This document shows, piece after piece, positions 1-8,035 of a stretch of DNA of 15,953 nt. The position numbers and the translations under genes are program-made. The DNA comes from Bacteroidales bacterium (GTDB lineage: Bacteria > Bacteroidota > Bacteroidia > Bacteroidales > Paludibacteraceae). The notes under the pieces were generated by a model. That model was not told where the DNA came from, did no database searches, and saw only the letters and a list, made by a program, of their open reading frames with translations. The first letter of the stretch is position 1. Each line of letters starts with the position of its first letter. The stretch lies in NCBI GenBank assembly GCA_900766775.1, contig CAAFXN010000084.1, positions 1 to 15,953 of the forward strand, given 5' to 3'.

Positions 1-16
1 AAAAATCAAAGATCGC

Positions 17-33
17 TTATAAGTAACTTATAA
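17..33. repeat. 17-bp inverted repeat upstream of glmM
   Basis: TTATAAGT (17-24), one base, then ACTTATAA (26-33) form a perfect 8-bp inverted repeat. A second perfect palindrome, TATCGCGATA, lies at 51-60, about 54 bp before the glmM start. The 113-bp upstream stretch is very AT-rich. I see no good TTTG/TAnnTTTG promoter; the nearest -7-like string is TAGTATTG at 75-82, one mismatch from consensus. The inverted repeats could be operator sites or chance symmetry in AT-rich DNA. Confidence 0.3.
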
Positions 34-113
34 TCAGTTTTTTATTAACATATCGCGATAATTTATCGCAACACTAGTATTGTAGTATCATTAACATATA
101 ATTCTAATACATT

Positions 114-1493
114 ATGAGTTTGGTTAAAAGTATTTCCGGTATTCGCGGCACGATAGGAGGTCGCGTCGGTGATGGTCTCAATCCGGTGGACATCGTGCGT
201 TTCACAGCAGCATACGCCACGCAGCGTCGCGCGGCACTTCCCGATAACAACAAGATTGTCGTGGGCAGGGACGCACGTATATCGGGCGAAATGGTGTATC
301 AGATTGTGAGCGGCACGCTGATGGGGATGGGCTACGATGTGGTGAACATCGGCTTGGCGAGCACCCCAACTACGGAACTTGCCGTGGTGGGCGAAGGTGC
401 CGCGGGTGGTATCATCCTGACCGCCTCGCATAACCCGAAGCAATGGAACGCGCTCAAATTGCTCAACGAGAAAGGCGAGTTCCTGAACGATGCCGAGGGC
501 AAGGGCGTGCTGGCGATTGCCGAGAAAGAAGACTTCACCTTTGCCGACGTGGATGTGTTGGGACACGTGAGCGAGAAAGACTACCTGCCCTACCATATTG
601 AGAACGTGCTGAACCTCGCGTTGGTGGACAAGGAAGCGATTGCTGCCAAGAACTTCACCGTGGCTATTGACTGCGTCAACTCCGTCGGGGGCATTGCCAT
701 CCCCGCTATCCTGCGTGCCTTAGGCGTGAAGAACATCATCGAACTCAACTGTACGCCCAACGGCCATTTCCCCCACAACCCCGAGCCGCTGCCACAACAC
801 TTGACAGAGATTAGCGACCTGCTCAAGAGCGGCAAGGCAGACGTAGGTTTTGTAGTGGACCCCGACGTGGACCGCCTGGCTATCATCTGCGAGAACGGTG
901 AGATGTTCGGCGAAGAGTACACCTTGGTCAGTGTGGCGGATTATGTGCTAAGCCATACCCCGGGCAATACGGTAAGCAACATGTCGTCCACCCGTGCGCT
1001 GAGCGACGTTACCCGCGCACACGGCGGCAGTTACAGCGCTTCGGCAGTCGGAGAAGTGAATGTTACCACCGAGATGAAGGCAACGGGTGCCGTCATCGGC
1101 GGCGAGGGCAACGGCGGCGTCATCTACCCTGCCAGCCACTACGGACGCGACGCGCTCGTAGGTATCGCATTGTTCCTCAGCCATCTGGCGCACAAAGGCT
1201 GCACCGTGAGCGAACTGCGCGCCACGTACCCCAACTATTGTATCTCCAAGAACCGTATCGACCTCACGCCCGACATCAACGTAGATGCCATCCTTGCCAA
1301 GGTGAAGGATGTCTATAAGAACGAGCGCGTGAACGACAAAGACGGCGTGAAGATTGACTTCGCCGACGGCTGGGTACACCTGCGCAAGAGCAACACCGAG
1401 CCGATTATCCGCGTCTATTCCGAGGCAGCAACCATGGAAGAGGCGGATACCTTGGCGGGCAAGGTGATAGAGATAGTACATGCACTATGCTAA
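114..1493 (+). CDS. glmM: Phosphoglucosamine mutase (alpha-D-phosphohexomutase family)
   Basis: The 459-aa protein is a full-length cytosolic phosphohexose mutase. As GlmM it would convert glucosamine-6-P to glucosamine-1-P, on the way to UDP-GlcNAc for peptidoglycan and LPS. The family landmarks are present: the phosphoserine loop TASHNP (Ser105), the Mg-binding loop DPDVDR (Asp249, Asp251, Asp253), the sugar-recognition loop EGNGG (331-335), and the phosphate-binding loop RKSNTEP (424-430). The loop sequences TASHNP and SNTEP are closer to the phosphomannomutase/archaeal-like branch than to E. coli GlmM, which has SASHNP and SGTEP. Phosphomannomutase/phosphoglucomutase activity therefore cannot be excluded. 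The ATG at 114 gives the canonical N-terminus (SLVKSISGIRGTIGG). A strong terminator follows the stop codon. Confidence 0.9.
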   Translation: MSLVKSISGIRGTIGGRVGDGLNPVDIVRFTAAYATQRRAALPDNNKIVVGRDARISGEMVYQIVSGTLMGMGYDVVNIGLASTPTTELAVVGEGAAGGIILTASHNPKQWNALKLLNEKGEFLNDAEGKGVLAIAEKEDFTFADVDVLGHVSEKDYLPYHIENVLNLALVDKEAIAAKNFTVAIDCVNSVGGIAIPAILRALGVKNIIELNCTPNGHFPHNPEPLPQHLTEISDLLKSGKADVGFVVDPDVDRLAIICENGEMFGEEYTLVSVADYVLSHTPGNTVSNMSSTRALSDVTRAHGGSYSASAVGEVNVTTEMKATGAVIGGEGNGGVIYPASHYGRDALVGIALFLSHLAHKGCTVSELRATYPNYCISKNRIDLTPDINVDAILAKVKDVYKNERVNDKDGVKIDFADGWVHLRKSNTEPIIRVYSEAATMEEADTLAGKVIEIVHALC

Positions 1494-1497
1494 CATG

Positions 1498-1527
1498 AGG
1501 GACGCGGTGCAAGCCGCGTCCCTTTTT
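1498..1527 (+). terminator. Intrinsic terminator after glmM
   Basis: AGGGACGCGG (1498-1507) pairs perfectly with CCGCGTCCCT (1514-1523) around a 6-nt loop and leads into a TTTTT run (1523-1527). This is a textbook rho-independent terminator. It starts 5 nt after the glmM stop and ends only 14 nt before the surE start. Confidence 0.9.
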
Positions 1528-1541
1528 AACAATACCAATAT

Positions 1542-2270
1542 ATGGAAATAGTCATAACCAATGACGACGGCTGGGGCACCGGCGGACTGCTCACGCTCAT
1601 CACAGAGATGCGCCAACTGGGGCACGTTACCGTGGTGGCACCAGATAGCGCACGCAGCGGACACGGTGCGTGCATCAGCGTAACAAAAGAACTGCGCTTG
1701 CAGCATATCTCGCACGAGGAGGGACTGGATGTCTATACCTCCAACGGCACCCCTGCCGACTGCGTCAAGTTGGCACTGGAAGTACTCTTCGCGGGCAGGA
1801 AGGTGGACCTGTTGGTCAGCGGTATCAACCACGGCAACAACTGCTCGGTGAACATCGTCTATTCCGGCACGATGGGCGCCTGCTTCGTGGGGGCGGAGCA
1901 CGGTATTCCCGCCATCGGCTTCTCGCTGGACGACCACGCGATGGAGGCAGACTTTGAGCCGTTCCGCCCGCACATACTGCCCATCACGCGGATGCTCTTG
2001 GAGCGCGGTTTTGTGCGCAACGAGTGCGTGAATGTGAACGCGCCCGTGGGCGAGATAGTCGGCAGCAGATGGTGCAGGCAGTGTGCGGGACACTGGGAAA
2101 AGGAGTTCCTTACCCATACCGATGCCGATGGCGGCACTTTCTACACGATGACGGGGCAGTATGTGAACGAGGAGCCCGATGCCGAGGATACCGATATGTG
2201 GGCATTGGCGCACGGGTATATCAGCATTCAGTCGGTGAGCATAGACCTGACGCGCGATGGAACGGTTTGA
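1542..2270 (+). CDS. surE: 5'/3'-nucleotidase SurE
   Basis: The 242-aa protein belongs to the SurE family of metal-dependent nucleoside monophosphate phosphatases, which are cytosolic and often linked to stationary-phase survival. The metal ligands are visible at family positions: ITNDDG with Asp8 and Asp9, Ser39 in APDSARSG, and Asn96 in SGIN. The conserved YSGT motif (107-110) also matches. Length is typical, and ATG 1542 puts the first beta strand and DD motif where they belong. It sits 14 nt after the glmM terminator, with no room for its own promoter. Its last 14 nt overlap the next gene, so surE, the small membrane protein gene and lpxB look like one translationally coupled unit. Confidence 0.92.
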   Translation: MEIVITNDDGWGTGGLLTLITEMRQLGHVTVVAPDSARSGHGACISVTKELRLQHISHEEGLDVYTSNGTPADCVKLALEVLFAGRKVDLLVSGINHGNNCSVNIVYSGTMGACFVGAEHGIPAIGFSLDDHAMEADFEPFRPHILPITRMLLERGFVRNECVNVNAPVGEIVGSRWCRQCAGHWEKEFLTHTDADGGTFYTMTGQYVNEEPDAEDTDMWALAHGYISIQSVSIDLTRDGTV

Positions 2271-2535
2271 CAAGTTGTGGATAGGCATAGTCATTGGTCT
2301 GCTCCTTCCTGCGGCTTTCGGGATTGGCTACATCGAGACCATGCACCTATGGACGGCGCTGGAGGCACTGCGCTACGGCGTCAGCGGCGTATGGAGCAAG
2401 TTGCTGTTGGTCAGTGTGTTCCCCAATCTGGCACTCATCTTCCTATTCTACACCACCGAGAGTTGGCGGCTGAGCAAAGGCATCCTCATCGGTGCGATGC
2501 CCTACATGATAGCCAGCATCATTGTTTCTCTCTAA
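2257..2535 (+). CDS. Small integral membrane protein between surE and lpxB
   Basis: This 92-aa frame begins inside the surE stop region (14-nt overlap) and ends 3 nt before lpxB, which argues for a real translated gene. I do not recognise a named family. The sequence shows about three hydrophobic segments, near residues 8-28, 47-66 and 73-92. The last runs almost to the C-terminus, and there is no catalytic motif. Being wedged between surE and lpxB suggests co-expression with lipid A synthesis, but no function follows from that. The start ATG lies in the sequence GATGGAACGG, shared with the last codons of surE. Confidence 0.75.
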   Translation: MERFDKLWIGIVIGLLLPAAFGIGYIETMHLWTALEALRYGVSGVWSKLLLVSVFPNLALIFLFYTTESWRLSKGILIGAMPYMIASIIVSL

Positions 2536-2538
2536 ACT

Positions 2539-3663
2539 ATGCGGTATTTTCTGATAGCAGGCGAGGCGTCGGGTGATTTGCACGCGGCCCATCTGATAAG
2601 GGAGTTGCGGGGTCGCGACTCCGCGGCGTCTTTTACGGGCTTGGGCGGCGACAAGATGCGCGAGGTGGGTTGCGAGATTATCATCCACTGCCGCGAAATG
2701 GCGTATATGGGAGTCGTGGCAGTGCTGCAAAACCTCAGCAAGATTCGCACAAATCTGCGCACCGCCAAGGCGGAACTGCTCAGCCGGAAGCCCGATGTGC
2801 TCGTGCTGATTGACTACCCTTCCTTCAACCTGAAGATAGCCGCTTTCTGCCGCAAACACCTGCCCGAGACCAAGATTTACTACTACATCCCGCCCAAGGT
2901 CTGGGCGTGGAAGACTTGGCGCGTTCATCGGATTGCCCGCCTCTGCGACGAGGTGCTGGGTATCTTCCCGTTTGAACCCGCGTTCTACCGGCGCTACGGC
3001 TACCATTGCCGCTATGTGGGCAACCCCACGGCGGAGGAGATAGCCCAATGGAAAGCGCAGCACGGAGAAATCCCCCGCGACAAGACCATCGCCATCCTCC
3101 CGGGCTCCCGCAAGGGCGAAATCAGCAAGTGCCTGCCCACCATGCTTGCCGCCGCGAAAACCGTGGCGCAACGAATTGCCGCCGAACAGGGCGAACACTA
3201 CGAGATAGTGGTCGCTACCGCACCGGGTATCGAAGACAGTTTTTATGCCCCCTACCTCCGCGACCCGCATATCCGCAGCACCCGCGACACCTACCGCTTG
3301 GTCTCCCAAGCCCACGCCGCCATCGTCAACTCAGGCACAGCGACGCTGGAGACGGCACTGCTCGGCTGCCCGCAGGTGGCGGTGTATCACATCGCTTGCA
3401 GCAAGCACCTGATGTGGCTCAAGCCCCTCATCTTCTCCATCCCCTACTTCACGCTCGTGAACCTGATTGCAGAGCGGGAGGTCATCCGCGAACTGGTCGG
3501 CGGCTACTTCACCCAAGCCAACATCGAGCAGGAACTCACCTGCCTCCTATCCGACCCCGCCTACCGCAGCAGCATGACCGATGCCTACGAAGACATCTCC
3601 CGCCGCTTGGGCACCACCCCTGCTGCCGAGAATACCGCACAATTCATCTTTCGGGAGCATTGA
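2539..3663 (+). CDS. lpxB: Lipid-A-disaccharide synthase
   Basis: The 374-aa protein is a GT19 glycosyltransferase. It condenses UDP-2,3-diacylglucosamine with lipid X to give lipid A disaccharide, at the cytosolic face of the inner membrane. Diagnostic stretches are GEASGD (8-13) at the start, IDYPSFN (91-97), PPKVWAWK (118-125), GNPTAE (161-166), the donor-binding LPGSRKGEI (187-195) and NSGTATLET (264-272). Length matches the family. It starts 3 nt after the small membrane protein gene and so is probably expressed with it and surE. No classical terminator follows on this strand. Together with GlmM upstream it indicates an LPS-making Gram-negative cell. Confidence 0.95.
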   Translation: MRYFLIAGEASGDLHAAHLIRELRGRDSAASFTGLGGDKMREVGCEIIIHCREMAYMGVVAVLQNLSKIRTNLRTAKAELLSRKPDVLVLIDYPSFNLKIAAFCRKHLPETKIYYYIPPKVWAWKTWRVHRIARLCDEVLGIFPFEPAFYRRYGYHCRYVGNPTAEEIAQWKAQHGEIPRDKTIAILPGSRKGEISKCLPTMLAAAKTVAQRIAAEQGEHYEIVVATAPGIEDSFYAPYLRDPHIRSTRDTYRLVSQAHAAIVNSGTATLETALLGCPQVAVYHIACSKHLMWLKPLIFSIPYFTLVNLIAEREVIRELVGGYFTQANIEQELTCLLSDPAYRSSMTDAYEDISRRLGTTPAAENTAQFIFREH

Positions 3664-3716
3664 CCTGCGAGGACTTTCCCCCTCTCTCAGTCCTTCCCTA
3701 CCCCACCTTTTCTTCC

Positions 3717-3859
3717 CCCCAAATAGTACGATTTTTAAGATTTACTCCATCGCCACCATATCGCGTATTTTTCGCGGGTCGGCCGCGGGTCTCCCGCGGG
3801 TCGATAGCAAGTCCAAACCACCCCAAAAATGTACTTTTGTTAAGATTTCCCCACGCCAC
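3717..3859. repeat. Imperfect direct repeat of about 40 bp
   Basis: Copy 1 (about 3717-3756) and copy 2 (3821-3859) both run CCCCAAA, then GTAC, then a T-rich stretch, TTAAGATTT, a C-rich stretch, and CGCCAC. They align with a few substitutions and single-base gaps. They are separated by about 65 bp that contain the 11-bp GC-rich repeat. The origin is unknown: local duplication, or two copies of a dispersed intergenic repeat. Confidence 0.55.
3773..3802. repeat. 11-bp-period tandem repeat, three copies of CGCGGGTC
   Basis: CGCGGGTC occurs at 3773-3780, 3784-3791 and 3795-3802, exactly 11 bp apart. Within it, CCGCGGG (3783-3789) and CCCGCGG (3793-3799) pair as a 7-bp GC hairpin with a TCT loop. 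No U-run follows, so it is a poor intrinsic terminator, although it may help protect or end the lpxB transcript. Confidence 0.7.
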
Positions 3860-3880
3860 GACATCTCAGCCTCCAACCAA

Positions 3881-3914
3881 AAGAGGCTGCCCAACGATTG
3901 TTAGGCAGCCTCTT
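3881..3914 (-). terminator. Terminator hairpin of the frd operon
   Basis: AAGAGGCTGCC (3881-3891) pairs with GGCAGCCTCTT (3904-3914). Three further pairs continue the stem beyond one C.A mismatch, up to a 4-nt loop (3896-3899). Read on the minus strand the stem ends in TTTT, 17 nt beyond the frdB stop, so it mainly terminates frdCAB. On the plus strand there is no T-run, so termination of lpxB here would be weak. Confidence 0.85.
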
Positions 3915-3931
3915 CACTTATCGTAAGCGCA

Positions 3932-4687
3932 TTAGTCGCTCAGTTTGGCGCAGATAAACTCGCGGTTGAGGCGAGCAATGTTAGCCAACGATACTTGCTT
4001 CGGGCACTCTGCGGCGCAGGCACCTGTATTGGTGCAGTTGCCGAAGCCGAGTTCGTCCATCTTCGCCAGCATGTTCTTCGCACGCTGTTTCGCCTCTACC
4101 TTGCCTTGCGGGAGGAGTGCGAGTTGCGACACCTTAGCGGCAACGAAGAGCATTGCGGAGCCGTTCTTGCAAGCCGCAGCGCAGGCGCCACAGCCGATGC
4201 AGGAAGCGGCGTCCATCGCCTCGTCAGCCGCAGGCTTGGGGATAGGAATAGCGTTGGCATCGGGTACACCACCGGTGTTCACGCTGACGAAACCGCCTGC
4301 CTGCATGATTTTGTCGTACGCCTGACGGTCCACCATCAAGTCTTTGATGACAGGGAACGCGCGGCTGCGCCACGGCTCCACGGTGATGGTCTCGCCATCG
4401 TGGAACTTACGCATGTGGAGTTGGCAAGTGGTGATGGCGGAGTCGGGTCCGTGGGGGTGTCCGTTGACGTACATGGAGCACATACCGCAGATACCCTCGC
4501 GGCAGTCGTGGTCGAACGCGATGGGGTCCTTGTGCTCGCTGATGAGTTGCTCGTTGAGGATGTCAATCATCTCCAAGAACGAAGCCCCTTGGAAGACGTG
4601 TTTTAGTTCGTAGGTCTCGAAATGACCTTGCGCCTTAGGTCCTGCCTGTCTCCAAACACGAACCTTGATATCAATATACTGATCCAT
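3932..4687 (-). CDS. frdB: Fumarate reductase/succinate dehydrogenase iron-sulfur subunit
   Basis: The 251-aa protein is the electron-transfer subunit that links the flavin of FrdA to the cytochrome b in FrdC. The N-terminal ferredoxin domain has Cys62, Cys67, Cys70 and Cys88 for the [2Fe-2S] cluster (CREGICGMC). The C-terminal domain has CIGCGAC (163, 166, 169) with Cys173, plus Cys218, Cys224 and Cys228-Pro, for the [4Fe-4S] and [3Fe-4S] clusters. All eleven ligands expected for the family are present. It is the last gene of the operon. It is separated from frdA by the S23 gene and repeat arrays, which is unusual, since frdA and frdB are normally adjacent. A terminator hairpin follows. Confidence 0.94.
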   Translation of the reverse strand: MDQYIDIKVRVWRQAGPKAQGHFETYELKHVFQGASFLEMIDILNEQLISEHKDPIAFDHDCREGICGMCSMYVNGHPHGPDSAITTCQLHMRKFHDGETITVEPWRSRAFPVIKDLMVDRQAYDKIMQAGGFVSVNTGGVPDANAIPIPKPAADEAMDAASCIGCGACAAACKNGSAMLFVAAKVSQLALLPQGKVEAKQRAKNMLAKMDELGFGNCTNTGACAAECPKQVSLANIARLNREFICAKLSD

Positions 4688-4692
4688 ATTAA

Positions 4693-4768
4693 GTTTATGC
4701 GTTTATGGGTTTATGCGTTTATGCGTGGTTGAGTGGGTTTATGGGTTTATCCGTTTATGGGTTTATTC
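4693..4768. repeat. Degenerate octamer array (GTTTATGN) before frdB
   Basis: Units of 8 bp of the form GTTTAT plus two bases occur in register at 4693, 4701, 4709 and 4717, and again at 4737, 4745, 4753 and 4761. Twelve bases (4725-4736) separate the two blocks. Looser GTTT units continue to about 4785. The array fills the gap between the S23 gene and frdB. It also runs into the 3' end of the S23 gene, where it supplies the stop codon (4747-4749) and the last residues. Confidence 0.85.
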
Positions 4769-5217
4769 GTTTTGTTTATTTGTTTGTACGGCTTAATCGT
4801 CTCACCTTCATCATTCTTGGGCAGGTAACTATATTGCAGACCTGTAAGCAATCTTGCAACTTGTACAATCAGTATTTCTATATTTTGCAAATCGGACTGA
4901 TTGATATATCCCAAACTATTCGCTGTTTCCAATTGGCTCATTACTTCCATAAGTGAACCATAGGAAATTTCTAAGAAATGTATCTTATCTTTGTACGAAT
5001 AGCGAGTTACACCTTCCGCGATATTAGAGGTGATGGACACAGCGGCACGTCGAAGTTGGCTACACATAGCAAAGTGCTCCTCTTTGGGAAACTTTTGCAG
5101 CAAGACATAAACGGCTTTTACCACGTCTTGCGCTTTGTTATAGACGTCCAATTTTCGATAACCTAAATAGTCCATAAACCTATTAAACGGAATAAACTAT
5201 TTCAACCACGCATAAAC
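4717..5217. repeat. 16-bp perfect inverted repeat bracketing the S23 gene
   Basis: GTTTATGCGTGGTTGA at 4717-4732 is the exact reverse complement of TCAACCACGCATAAAC at 5202-5217. The arms lie outside the coding region on each side and are 469 bp apart. The sequence around the right arm is also a loose GTT/AAC octamer array (5176-5240). An RNA made across the region could fold with the S23 coding sequence as the loop. Confidence 0.85.
4747..5175 (-). CDS. Four-helix-bundle protein, S23 / 23S rRNA IVS family
   Basis: The 142-aa protein has the family signature: QLRRAAVSITSNIAEG (40-55), FLEISYGSLMEV (67-78) and an all-helical, charged make-up. Members were first seen encoded in intervening sequences (IVS) of 23S rRNA genes in Leptospira and Coxiella. 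The accessory protein Avd of diversity-generating retroelements shares the fold. The molecular role of stand-alone copies is unknown; RNA binding is suspected for the fold. The gene lies between frdA and frdB on the same strand and is visibly more AT-rich than its neighbours. Residues 131-142 (KQINKTNKPING) are encoded by the flanking octamer array, so the C-terminal tail is probably array-derived. I see no clear promoter of its own. It looks inserted, not a native part of the operon. Confidence 0.88.
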   Translation of the reverse strand: MDYLGYRKLDVYNKAQDVVKAVYVLLQKFPKEEHFAMCSQLRRAAVSITSNIAEGVTRYSYKDKIHFLEISYGSLMEVMSQLETANSLGYINQSDLQNIEILIVQVARLLTGLQYSYLPKNDEGETIKPYKQINKTNKPING

Positions 5218-5240
5218 ATATCAACTTATCAACCAATTAA

Positions 5241-7226
<1,986 letters not shown>

Positions 7227-7321
7227 AGTTTATTTGACTATTTGACGATTTACTATTTAACGATTATCTTGGTGCGGCTCCCGACGAGTCGGGATAACAC
7301 TTCCGACCGCACCTCCTTGAT
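7227..7321 (-). promoter_or_regulatory. Structured intercistronic region between frdC and frdA
   Basis: The 95-bp gap holds a nested fold. GGTGCGG (7271-7277) pairs with CCGCACC (7307-7313), enclosing TCCCGA (7279-7284) paired with TCGGGA (7289-7294). An alternative inner pairing, GTCGG (7288-7292) with CCGAC (7303-7307), is also possible. No T-run follows, so it is not an intrinsic terminator. It may stabilise or process the mRNA. The remainder (7228-7262) is a degenerate AT-rich direct repeat: on the minus strand, CGTTAAATAGT then CGTCAAATAGT. Confidence 0.5.
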
Positions 7322-8035
7322 TTATGCGCAGCAGCCTGCAATGCCTACGCCGAGGTAATAGAGAACTACGACAGCGAAAGGCAGGATTACAAGGGAGGCT
7401 ACCACGGTACCGATGACCTTGATGCGCTTCATCCAAATGAGGTTGTTCCAGCCGAGGGTGTGGAGAGCCGACCAAACGCCATGGTTGAGGTGGAACCACA
7501 GGGCAACAAGCCAAACGAGGTAAAGACCGCAGTAGATTTGTCCGTAGATAGGTGTGGTGAAGAGTGCTTTCACGAGTGCAGCGCCGTTAGCGGGAGTTAC
7601 CGTTTCGCCGCCGAGGGTCGTTACCTCGTGCATGCCAGCGAGTTCAGCAAACTGCATCTTGAACCAGAAATTGTAGAGGTGAAGCACGATGAAACCGATA
7701 ACAATGATGCCGAGCACGAGCATGTTCTCGGATTCCCAATCTACCCCTTCGCGCTTCGCACTGACGGCATAACGGTCGTTGCCGCGGGCATGGCGGTTTT
7801 GGATGGTGAGCCAGATGGCATACGCAAAATGGATGAGCACGAGGAGCGCAAGTCCCATGGAAGCCACAAGGGCATACCAGTTAGCACCCAGCATCTCGCA
7901 AATCCAGTTGTAGGCGTCTTCTGAGAAGACGAGCGCAAGGTTCATACTTCCGTGGAAGAGCAGGAAGAGAATCAATGCGAGGCCGGTAATACTCATTACG
8001 AACTTACGGCCGATGGACGAGTTAGTTAACCACAT
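7322..8035 (-). CDS. frdC: Fumarate reductase/succinate dehydrogenase cytochrome b subunit (b558 family)
   Basis: The 237-aa integral membrane protein anchors the FrdAB dimer and passes electrons between menaquinol and the iron-sulfur subunit through b haems. About five hydrophobic segments are visible, near residues 12-36, 53-78, 104-126, 164-186 and 206-232. Histidines in or beside them (His28, His69, His119, His182, His185) are haem-ligand candidates. The N-terminus (TNSSIGRKFVMSITGLAL) and the LFHGSMN segment are typical of the b558 family. It is the first gene of the operon, 95 bp before frdA. Its promoter lies roughly 170-205 bp upstream, so the transcript has a long leader. Confidence 0.92.
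   Translation of the reverse strand: MWLTNSSIGRKFVMSITGLALILFLLFHGSMNLALVFSEDAYNWICEMLGANWYALVASMGLALLVLIHFAYAIWLTIQNRHARGNDRYAVSAKREGVDWESENMLVLGIIVIGFIVLHLYNFWFKMQFAELAGMHEVTTLGGETVTPANGAALVKALFTTPIYGQIYCGLYLVWLVALWFHLNHGVWSALHTLGWNNLIWMKRIKVIGTVVASLVILPFAVVVLYYLGVGIAGCCA

Larger units (their letters stand above)
3664..3931. other. Repeat-rich spacer between convergent lpxB and frdB
   Basis: This 268-bp gene-free spacer begins pyrimidine-rich and then holds three structures. First is an imperfect duplication of about 40 bp (3717-3756 and 3821-3859), both copies containing TTAAGATTT. Between the copies lies a GC-rich 11-bp tandem repeat (3773-3802). Last comes the frd terminator hairpin (3881-3914). 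TACTTTTG at 3832-3839 matches the Bacteroidota -7 box, but no TTTG lies at the right distance upstream and no plus-strand gene follows, so I do not call a promoter. Confidence 0.6.

Noticed and set aside
2443..3315. 290-aa minus-strand frame opposite lpxB
   Set aside because: It is the shadow of lpxB codon bias, with no known motif and no promoter.
3832..3839. TACTTTTG as a plus-strand promoter -7 box
   Set aside because: No TTTG lies at 19-21 bp upstream, and no gene follows on that strand before the frd terminator and the frdB antisense.
3006..3926. 306-aa plus-strand frame overlapping lpxB and the spacer
   Set aside because: It is a different frame of lpxB, rich in Arg/Pro/His with no domain. 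It ends by running through the terminator hairpin.
4693..4768. Octamer array considered as a CRISPR or replication iterons
   Set aside because: There are no unique spacers, no replication initiator gene, and the units are degenerate.
4717..5217. 16-bp inverted repeats considered as IS terminal repeats
   Set aside because: No transposase is encoded between them, the protein is a clear S23 four-helix bundle, and the repeats lie inside the outermost repeat arrays instead of at the ends.
7311..7320. Perfect Shine-Dalgarno-like AAGGAGGT on the minus strand just after frdC
   Set aside because: It lies about 85 nt from the frdA start and precedes only a possible 15-codon GTG frame. It also forms part of the hairpin arm, and Bacteroidota seldom rely on such sites.
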